NCBI RefSeq assembly: GCF_029168945.1
Contig: NC_083603.1
Coordinates: forward strand, 496,001 to 560,000
Direction of reading: 5' to 3'
Source: Cannabis sativa
Lineage: Eukaryota; Streptophyta; Magnoliopsida; Rosales; Cannabaceae
DNA length: 64,000 bases
Position numbers and translations under genes: made by a program. The notes under the pieces were generated by a model, which was not told where the DNA came from, did no database searches, and saw only the letters and a list, made by a program, of their open reading frames with translations. Numbering within the stretch: the first letter of the stretch is position 1; each line of letters starts with the position of its first letter. Shown here in pieces: positions 54,557 through 64,000 of the stretch.

Positions 54557-55877
54557 TTAGTCCTTTAAGTTTCCTTTTAACTATTTTATTTTTTGCAATG
54601 AATTATAATTCTTTGCCGACCCCTTTTTGGAGGGATTTTCATGCTTGTAATTATAACTTTATTTTTAATCTTATTTACTACCTATAAATACTCGATATAT
54701 ATATATATATATATATTGTGTATATATATAATGTAGTTAAAGATCGATCTCTCATGAATTTTGAAGAAATAATTTTAAATAATTTAGGATGCTATGATTT
54801 GGATTCAAACAATTTTTGTTGAAATATTGATTTTGACTTTCTAAATTATCCATTAGGATTATTTTTTGAAAATTTGTGAAAAGTCTCCTCTAACTATACG
54901 TACACCGTAATGAAAAAAAATGTAGAATTATAATTTATTCATAATATATATTAAAATTTTGAAAATATGTTATAAATAATCACTCTACCTAATTATTATA
55001 TATAATATGATAGTAAATATTATTTTAAACCGTTTATTTTGTAAAATGGTAAATTATATTATATATGTATTTTTTTTAAAAAAATAGTACAAAAAATAGT
55101 TGCTTGAACTTAATTTTTATTAAAATAAACTTAATTATAATAATTTGGGCGTCAATGCAATGCATGGGTGGACCTACATGTAGGTGAGACGAATATATAT
55201 GCAATTTAGTTAGTTACGGTATATATATTTATAATAAAAAATAATATTTATAGACATAATATTAACTTCAGTATAATAGTTAAACTAGATTATATATAGG
55301 GTACGTAGATTCCATAAAAAATATTTATTTTTACTCCTACCTTTAAAAAAAAATATGTCTCGCTCACTTTAAACTCTGAGTTCGCAATTGTGTAAATGTA
55401 TCTATGACCATATTGATTTTTTTTTTTTTATTTATTTTATTAAAACTAAGTTTAATGTACTATTTTAATAAATATATTTAATTTGTTATTTAACACAACA
55501 GAAAATGTAGAGAGAGAGAGAGAAATCCACTAAGGGATATTAATTAGTAAAAGTAAAATGCAAGGGATATGAAGAACATGATATCTTTTGAGTTATATGA
55601 CCAAAATAAGGTACAAGAAAGAACTTTTAATTGCTACATTCATGAACCTTTACCTTTATCTATATAGTTTCTAATAAGTTTGAAAACCAATATTTGTTAT
55701 CTACGGTTATATTAATTCCATATCTTTTGACTGTGCCATGATGTTGATGTTGAGAGTCAAATATCTTAATTTTGATAATCATCATATATATAAATGAATT
55801 TTGTTTATTAGAACCAAAATATGAAATCTATTATATATACATTATAATCATATTATATCATGTATATATTAAAAATA
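53765..55877. other. Very AT-rich gene-free DNA
   Basis: Dominated by TATATA runs (for example about 54245-54272, 54402-54418, 54531-54557 and 54690-54716). No gene or named repeat. Confidence 0.5.
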
Positions 55878-57645
55878 TTTTTTTTTATCAAGAAGGAATA
55901 ATTTCATTAATCAACAAGCAATTACAAATAAAGTCAAGTTGAAAAAGATAAACCAGCTGCTAACAAAACAACTATTTACAAAATAAATGCTCTATAAATT
56001 TCCTCTCATGTCTATTCAAGCTCTCTTTTTTAGCTATTGTTAATCTATAAAACATGACTTTTTTAATATCCTGTACAATACTAGTGACTGTGCTTGAGTA
56101 ACCGTTGAAAACACAATCATTTCTGTTTAACCACAATCTATAAATCATGGCAGCCATGACAGCAATAAAAATTCTACAAGTTCTGTTTTTGCTGATAACC
56201 ACCAACCAGTTTTTCCAAGCTTGATACTCCTTCGGCCAAACCCCAACTCCCAGCAAGTCTGTACTAGATCTGTCACCTTTTGAGAGAGTCTACACTCAAA
56301 GAAAAGATGCTGATTTGATTCAGCAACTTCAGCACAAACCGGACACTCTGTGTTGTCTAATACGACTCGAAATTGAAGCATTTTATCCCTTGTTAACAGC
56401 TGAGCATTTACAGCTTGCCACAAGATGAACCGATGCTTCGGAACATTAATCGAACCCCATATACTCTTGCTGTAAATGAAAGGCACCTGGGACAGTTTAC
56501 TATTATACAATAGATGCGATTTAAACATACCCGAGGCCCCTGCAATATGTATCTCCATGCTGTTAAATTTGTCTCTCACATGGCAAAGCTTCCGCCAATA
56601 CTAACTCGAGTCAAGCTTTAGAACATAGGTCCATATTGAAGTGTTCTTTAGATATATGTTGTTGATCCATTTCACCCAAAGAGAATCACTTTTGTTTGAA
56701 ATGGCCCAAATATATTTCGCAAGAACAGCTTGATTCCATTTGGCACCATCTTTGAACCCCAAACCACCATAGTTCTTCAGAAGACAAACTTTTTTCCAAC
56801 TAGCCACATGAAGCTTACTCCTATTTCTACTCCAACCCCAAAGAAAACCTCTACAAAGTTTTTCAATCTCCTTCGTTATACTTTGAGGGAGAATAAAGAT
56901 ACTCATCCAGTAGTTATGGAGACCAAGCAATACAAAATGAATAAGTTGCGATCTTCCTGCAAAGGACAAATGTCTACTTGCCCAACTATGGAGTCTTTGC
57001 TTGATTTTCTTTAGGATCACATTACAGTCTTCCGCTTTCCATTTTGTTGGTCTCAACGGGACTCCCAAGTATTTTAATGGGAACTTGCATTCAGAAAAGG
57101 TTTATTTCTCTCAGGATTTCATGTTTAGCCTTGTTATCAACCCCTCCCAAATAAATTTGGGACTTGTTAGGTGTTAATAGCTAGGCCCAAAGTAGCATAA
57201 AATTCATTCATGATATTCTTGAGAATCTGAATTGACTGAATATTACCTTTACTAAACAAGATCAAATCATCAGCAAAGCAGAGATTTACAATTTTGAGAC
57301 TTTTGCGTAAGGGGTATACCTGAATCTGGTATGACTGGCTGCCATGGAGAGTCTCCTTGTTAGATACTCCATTATCAACACAAAGAGGAAGGGAGAGAGG
57401 GGGTCCCCTTGTCTTAGACTCTTTTGACCTTGGAAGTTGTCTTGCACTCTTCCATTAATAGAATAAGAAGTGGCTCTCAAACAAGTCATCATCTGGCTTA
57501 TGAATCTGGCCGGCACCCTAAAAGCATTGAGCAAAGCCTTATTAGAAAATCTCAATTCATCGTATCATAGGCTTTACTAATGTCAACTTTGATGATGCAC
57601 CTTTGGGAGAGGTTTTTCTTGTTGTTATTCTTCAAAAGATCTTGA
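55878..57645 (-). pseudogene. 5'-truncated, decayed LINE (reverse transcriptase to zf-RVT)
   Basis: Read on the minus strand, the pieces follow the order of LINE ORF2: CIIKVDISKAYDTM near 57590, LRQGDPLSPFLF near 57400, FADDLILF near 57265, then GVPLRPTKWK, SFAGRSQLIH, WGWSRNRSKLHVASW, GGLGFKDGAKWNQAVLAKY, and a zf-RVT-like part (WGSINVPKHRFILWQA, CPVCAEVAESNQHLFFEC) and IYRLWLNRNDCVFNG. Frames shift and stop several times. The poly(T) at 55878-55886 marks the 3' end. It belongs to a different LINE family from the copy in UMPS, judging by these motifs. Confidence 0.88.
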
Positions 57646-57854
57646 TATATACATGCAATTTTTTTATATATATATATGCGCATTTAATTATTTTAAATTT
57701 TATGTTCTTAAATTTTTTAAACTTTTGTAAGATATTTATTATAACTTCAATATACTACAATGAACATATAATTTTTCTAAATTAAGGTCAAAATAGAAAA
57801 TATTATGGCAAAAGTAATTCCTTATTAGAGTAGAATATTATTTTAATATTGTTC

Positions 57855-58176
57855 TTAATTTTAGTCACAATAAAATTTGTGTCTAAAAGTAAAAAAAAAT
57901 GATAAATTATAAATCATTATTCTTATGTTGTGACTAAAAATGTCTATGGCTAAAAGTATTAATCACATGTTTATTGTGACTAAATGTGTTTTTAGTCACA
58001 TCACAATATTTGTTGTAACTAAAACTGAATTAGTGACAACTTGTATCTAAATAATATGTTTTAATCACAAATAATTTTTTTGTTATGACTAAAATTAATC
58101 ACATTTAGTCACAAAAAATTTATTTTATAACCAATTTTATGACTAAAAATAACTTTTTTTTTTTTTTTTCTGTAGT
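57855..58176. mobile_element. Partial copy of the TTTTAGTCACAA (CACTA-type) MITE
   Basis: Repeated TTAGTCACAA / TTGTGACTAA motifs in the same order as the right part of 48942-49481, ending CTGTAGTAA. The left end is missing. Confidence 0.6.
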
Positions 58177-58924
58177 AACATAATAAATAGGTTACAATTT
58201 ACATGCAATACTAAGGAGCACAAATCTCTAAGAAGAGAGTATGCTAATAGGGTGAGATTGGAGCCAACACTGTTCCACCAATTTCATACCCTGTGTGCAA
58301 CAGCCTATTTGTGCTGCTTTCGATAATTTTGACTCGAAAGCATGCACAAATAGTCGAGTAGCTAGAGAGCGGGTGAATATAGTCAAGAACTCTAATATTA
58401 CTCTATATTTTCTAAAATAAATTTAAAGTACTATAAAATTAAATTAAGTTTTGCATATATATATATATAGTCTTCACTCTTCATCATAAAACCTAGATAT
58501 TATATATATATATATAGCTCGATTCGTTGTATTACTTAATTGGAAACATCAAACATTACATATTTTTATACTGATGAATTAGAACCGTCAAGAAAGGGGA
58601 CATTATCAATTGCTGTCCAATATATATATATAGACATTTATATATATGCATGCATGGTTAATAATAAAAATGCATACTTAAGTGTGACCTTTTCTTTCTT
58701 TAGTGCATGTAATATGATATTGCACCACTTAATTTTATACGTACAACACTACTAATAATATATATAGTCGTAGTCCAACTAGTTTTGAGTTTTTGATCAC
58801 TATAAACTTCTACTATATATATAATAGTAAAACTACATGATCATTGGTGGTAGAATAAACGCATTACACTGTTTGCGATTTCATATATATTTATAAGAGT
58901 TTATAGTGGCTAATTAAATTTTAA
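58177..58924. other. AT-rich intergenic DNA
   Basis: Several TATATA runs; no gene recognised. Confidence 0.4.
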
Positions 58925-59420
58925 TTATATCGTTTTACTTGTATTTTAATTTTTTAAGTTCAACTTTTGACAGTAAAATTTTTTAAACTTTTGAACCGTA
59001 GTAAATTTAAGGTGTCATTCAGTTAACTGTTACTATGGACTGCTTATATATACACTCTTGTACACGTGTCACATTTATATTGATTCACCTAATATTATTA
59101 TTTCAAAATTTATTTTAAAATTAAATAAGATTATAAAATAAAAAAATATTTAAAAAATAAAAAATATTATAAATTTTGAAATATTTTTTTATAATTTTTA
59201 AATAATAATATTAAATATACTAATATAAACGCGTTACGTGTACATATAAAGTATACACGTAAGCAATATATATGTTAATTTGCACCTTACTGTGAAAAAT
59301 AGATGACACCTAAAATTTGTTAACAATTCAGTAGTTTAGAGGATTTTACCACTAAAATTTGAACTTGGAGGATTAAATGCAAATAGAATAATAGTTGAGA
59401 GGGTTTAACCGTAAAAAAAT
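58925..59420. mobile_element. Foldback/MITE element, relative of the one in the HCF153-like intron
   Basis: The left arm (AAGTTCAACTTTTGACAGTA, AAGGTGTCATTCAGTTAACTG) pairs with the right arm (AGATGACACCT, AAATTTGAACTTGGAGG). Ends and interior match 27640-27990, with an extra AT-rich expansion in the centre. Boundaries are approximate. Confidence 0.6.
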
Positions 59421-60298
59421 TCTATTTATAATAGTAAAATAACAACTAGTATTGTATTGTAAAATATTATGTATTGCATAGTATTAGTATTAGTATTATT
59501 TAATACAATATTATGTTTGGTATTGACTTGTACTAATAGGTTGTGTAAAATTATAATATTTTTACAATAATTCGACCTCAAACCTGACCTCAGCTTAGAC
59601 TCGAATCCAGAACTACACCGCATTGGAGAGACCAAAGAATTGAATAACTAATACGATTCGCATTAATATATTAAAATTTATTTTCGTAATAATTAATATT
59701 ACAATACAATATTTTATATCTAAACATAATATTATTTGTTAATCTTTATAAAATTTAGTAAACGAAATAAAATTTATATATATAAATATATATGACAATA
59801 TTCAACTTATTATTATTATTATTCAAGTGGATATTCGAGTAGTAGAACAATTTTACTATTTCTAACCAAAAGCAAGAATATCTACGATCTAGATTTAGAA
59901 ATAGACATTAGTGCAAGAAGAGAAAGAAAAGAAAGAAAAAGACAAAAATGTATATAATAATAACTATATTTTAAATATATAAATAAAAAACCCTAGAATC
60001 TGTATGTATCCTATATTCTTCTCTAGGGTTACAACAAAAACAAACTATTTGACTACAAACTTATAAAAAATTAAAAGATTAGGTAATATTACTTGATCAT
60101 CATCTAGAACTATATATATAGTGGCTGATGAATGTGTATATATATAATATAATATATATATAAATCTTCACTTGCTCAAAGCAAACTACAATAAGGACAG
60201 CCGCAAAAATACTTTAGTTATACACATTATTCACTTATATAAATATATATACTAAATTAATACTAAGAAAGATGACAAAGAAATTTAGGAGGAAAAAC

Positions 60299-60333
<35 letters not shown>

Positions 60334-60608
60334 TCTCTCTAATGTAATAATAATTCTCTCTAATGTCATGAAGAGGAAAAGTTTAGGATTGACAGCTTGC
60401 CAAAAATTTCATCAGCCAACTGCTATTCTGTCTTTTCTGTAAATTAATTAATAATAATATAATTAAAAATGAAACCATTTCATTTGGAAAGTTGATTATA
60501 ATTTATATATATATATTTATATTATATAGGTATAATGGTGGCTAGAATGGCTATATATAGGTATGATTTACTTGAATCTAAGCAACAAAAGTAGTAATAA
60601 TAATAAGG
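59421..60608. other. AT-rich intergenic DNA with microsatellite
   Basis: An AAT run lies at 60299-60333, followed by two copies of AATAATTCTCTCTAATGT. No gene is seen. Confidence 0.45.
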
Positions 60609-62262
60609 GAAAAAAACAAAAAAATACAAAAAAGGAAAAAAAATTACAAAAATACTTTGGGCCGGCCCATTAAACATTTATACAGTCCACATACAAATAT
60701 TTACAAAAATACCACATGCACTAAGCCTTCAGCTGTACAGAGCGAACCATAAAGATGAAAATACGCGCTCGTTTCAAAACTGCAAAACAACCAAAATGAA
60801 ACCAAAACGAGAAAAATACAACTATTAATTCAATTGATCTGATTCAAATAAAACTGATGAAAAAGCACAATGACCACAACTATATTAAATTGAATTAAGT
60901 GTTGTGGCTTTTCAAGTTGATTTACAGTTGCATCATTATTTTATATTAGTTTAATTCAATTGTTTGCAAGAATTTATTTTGGAAATAAGAAAAGGAGAAA
61001 ACACTTTGAGAAATAGTTAGTTTCTGAAATAAATTTAAACGTTTCTTAATAGTTTCATTTTAGTTTTATTATAGTTTATTAACAGCAATAAATATAAATT
61101 GTAAATAAACAAGTATACAAACTATAATAAAACTATAAAAAAACTAAAAACAAACTGACAAGCAGAAACAACTCTACGAATATAAACTACAAACATCTAA
61201 ATCGAATTGTTACTTAAAAAAGAACAGCAAACAACTATACCTAATAATATTCCCAAAACACATCATACATAAACATATTAAACTATTAAAAAACTAGAAA
61301 AAAAAACTAAAACCCACTGATTAGAGACACTAAAACAAAAACAAATGTTTCAAAATATCTAAAAAAAACTAGAAACACAAACAGAACATAAAACACAACA
61401 AAAATGAAACGAAACTAATAAGAAACAAACTAAAATGCCAAACCCAAGAACAAAATAAAATTGATTAAAGAAAATTAAAGTCCTAAAAATCCAAAGAAAA
61501 CCAAACGAAATTTTAAAATGAAAAACCTAAAATATCACAAACCAGAAAAAACCAAAACGATGAAATGGAAATACAAGAAAATGTTTAAACTGGGAAACGA
61601 AAATGAAACCGAAAACAAACCTCGGTTCGAACGACACCAACATTATTGTTTTTCCCATAAACATCTTCAGCCATTTTTTCTTGCACACGGACCTTTGTTT
61701 TCTTCTTAGGAGGAGCTCTCCCACGCTTCGTTAATGGAGGAGCAAAATCAGAGTCTTCCTCCTCAATAAAAGGACGTTTTCCCTTAGCTTTATTAGCTAG
61801 TGATTTCAAACCCATTTTGAATTTTTTTTTTGAACAGGAGAAGGAGATGAAGAAACAAAAAGAAAGAGAGAAAAATGTTATGGGATGGTTTAGAGGGAGT
61901 TGAAAAAATTTTGAAGAACAAAAATGAGAGGGAAAATGGTTGAGGAATCGTGATTGAGGGATGGTTTAGAGAAAATGTTATGGGATGGTTTAGAGAAAAT
62001 GTTATTATTTGTTATTTCAAAAAAAAAAAAAAAACTGAAATGAAATAAAAAAATCAAAGGAAAACAAAAGAAAAAGAGAGAGGGAAGTGATTGAGGGATG
62101 CATGATGGTTGATAGGTGAGTTGACGTGACTGGTGCATAGATGTGATGTGTATGTGGTATATGTGTAATAAAATATTGAGAAAAGGTAAAAAAGTTGATT
62201 TGACCGTGTGTAGGTTTATATGTAATAAAGTGTATAATTTGTATTTTTGGTGTAAATGTTTC
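60609..62262 (-). other. Unresolved block with a gene-like minus-strand fragment (61585-61815)
   Basis: The block is strikingly A-rich on the plus strand. On the minus strand, ATG at 61815 opens MGLKSLANKAKGKRPF, then IEEEDSDFAPPLTKRGRAPP and KKKTKVRVQEKMAEDVYG before the frame loses character. The basic/acidic composition resembles the start of a nuclear protein with an AT-hook-like KRGRAPP. A GT after VYGKNNN may be a donor, but no continuing exon was found. Flanking TAATAATAAT on both sides and ATTACAAAAATAC near the left end hint at a transposon that captured a gene 5' end. I do not recognise the family. Confidence 0.35.

Positions 62263-62332
<70 letters not shown>
62262..62332 (+). repeat. 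(AAT)n microsatellite
   Basis: About 23 uninterrupted AAT units, the longest simple repeat in the window. Confidence 0.95.
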
Positions 62333-62333
<1 letters not shown>

Positions 62334-63630
62334 TTATGATCATAATTAATGATTTTACTATATATAGTAATATTTGATCAAGTAATAAGGATACATATGC
62401 CATATAAAATATTAAAAAAAAGTTACTTTTATTATTTGTCTTTTAGTAAATTTAATATATTGAAAGTGAAAAACTTTAAACTAGCTAGCTGGTAATAATT
62501 AATATGGACACATGGATTGGAATAAAATCCAATATCGATCAATGTAATAATCCCCATGATCTTGAATTAAGAATAATTTAGTAAAAAGTAGAGATTTATA
62601 TGTATATATATTTAATATATATCTTTTTCTTCTTCATCACAAAGTAGATTTTCAGCTACAGTATCAATTTTTTTTTGTATAAAGTATGATCGAATGTACA
62701 TCTTAGAAATGTTAATTATTACTTTATATACATATAAAAGAAAAAACATACTATATTAAAAAAGAAAAATTGGCTAAACACACTCATTTTGATCAAGCTA
62801 AACAAATTAAATTAACCATATATAGCTTAATTTAAGTTTATCATGTAATTCGATCTAACAATTAGATCGTCAATAATGAATTTATATATAAATATATATA
62901 GATTTATATATTATAATATCTATATATGACTTTTGGTAAGCTTTATTTAAATCAATTCAAAAGAGATATAATTAATTAAGCACTATATTTTTTGTTTTGT
63001 CATCTTATGAAGATCGAAGTTGATGATTTTACATGCATGTTTCCCAATATCTTGCTTATATATATATATATAAATATATATTATATAATTAACAAACTAT
63101 TGAGGACAAAATGAGTAAGTAAGATTCTAGCTGTAAATATTTATGTGAGGGAATGGGAATTAGGGACAAGAAGACAGTGATTAAAGTGGAATAAAAGTGA
63201 GATAGGGAACATGATAAGAATAAATAAAAATTTCATTATAATTCTAAATCTTATATATATAACTAGCTAGGGTTTATAAATATATACATCAATAGCATCC
63301 TAAATCAATTTTGTACCCTACCAACCCTTCTAACCCACATTTCTTTTATATCAAATTGCATTGCATGATATTAATAATGATCATGATCATAATCAACGTG
63401 GCACCCACTTGCCAAATTCTCATTGGCTAATCCTCAATCCCCGTCCAACCAATCAAATACATACACTTGAGAGTATGATGACATGGCAGTCTATTGAAAA
63501 AATAGTGTTCCCCATGGATTAAATGTAAAAATATTGAGTCATATACAATTCACACGATCAGTAATTGATTTTGAGATAAAACCCTATTATTATCATGGTA
63601 ACAAGCTTTCGATCCACACACAGTACCTAT
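62333..63630. other. AT-rich intergenic DNA
   Basis: No coding sequence or named repeat recognised; TATATA runs near 62885 and 63058. Confidence 0.45.
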
Positions 63631-63680
63631 CCATATTAGAAATGGAAATTGGACGGTTAATGTACGGGGAATGCAATCCA

Positions 63681-63755
63681 CGCCCCCATCCCCGCTACCT
63701 ATTTATACTCCCATCCCCGTCCCATCCCTGCCCCATCCCCGCCCCATCCCCGTCT
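63681..63755 (+). repeat. C-rich minisatellite (CCCCATCCCCG variants)
   Basis: About seven tandem variants of CCCCATCCCCG / CCCATCCCTG make this the only strongly GC-rich stretch at the right end of the window. Similar G-rich stretches occur inside known plant repeat families. The minus strand has many closely spaced G4 runs. Confidence 0.75.
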
Positions 63756-64000
63756 AATAACCAACGGATTCGGGGTAGGGGAATACCCATCGATTATGGA
63801 GAATCCATTGGGTATCCATTAAGGTAAAATGAAGAAAAAAATTAAAATAATTGAAAAAATAAATTAAACCAATATTCTCACAAATATTTATTATGCATTC
63901 ATAATTCATAGAAGATAAAAAATAAACCTACCGAAAAAAAAAGCATAACTTAGTAGAAAATAAAAACTAAATATGTCTCAAAGTTTGAAAAAAAATAAAT

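Noticed and set aside
62017..62403. Minus-strand open frame with a long poly-Leu stretch
   Set aside because: The leucines are just the AAT microsatellite read on the other strand.

Overview
This is nuclear DNA of a flowering plant, almost certainly a eudicot with an AT-rich genome. The genes have GT-AG introns, plastid-targeted and plant-specific proteins occur, and the space between genes is dense with plant transposons (L1-type LINEs, hAT, Mutator-like, CACTA, a TRIM and LTR remnants). A Rosales species such as Cannabaceae is possible, but that is only an impression. Gene models below were built by hand from reading frame, splice-site dinucleotides and family similarity.

Layout. 96-3094 (+): DUF616 (TOD1/MUCI70-type) protein. 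5055-14493 (+): UMP synthase, whose first intron is 7.6 kb because it holds an apparently intact 6-kb L1-type LINE in antisense (6078-12066, 18-bp target-site duplication) and a probable hAT element (12303-13228). 16192-16785 (-): intronless multi-pass membrane protein of unknown function. 17.7-18.7 kb: LTR remnant. 20342-23638 (+): KOBITO1-like GT92 glycosyltransferase. 25176-27056: Mutator-like element with perfect 10-bp target duplications, ending about 110 bp before the start codon of an HCF153-like thylakoid protein (27169-28540, +). 29639-31570 (-): conserved plant protein with a tryptophan/glycine-rich tail. 31.6-42.0 kb: gene-free repeat mosaic, including a complete 581-bp TRIM nested in a MITE and a hAT element with another MITE inside it. 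42074-44646 (+): IQ67-domain (IQD) calmodulin-binding protein. 44.6-64 kb: no convincing host gene; two decayed LINE copies, CACTA-type and foldback elements, a long-inverted-repeat element carrying gene-like DNA, microsatellites and a C-rich minisatellite.

The genes are unrelated housekeeping and plant-specific genes on both strands; there is no operon or cluster logic. I found no new multigene system. The most notable points are the young-looking LINE inside UMPS with its ATGA-coupled ORFs, a tandem duplication in KOB1 intron 1 that creates a frame-preserving 33-nt potential exon, a possible 24-nt micro-exon in the HCF153-like gene, and several nested transposons with readable target-site duplications.
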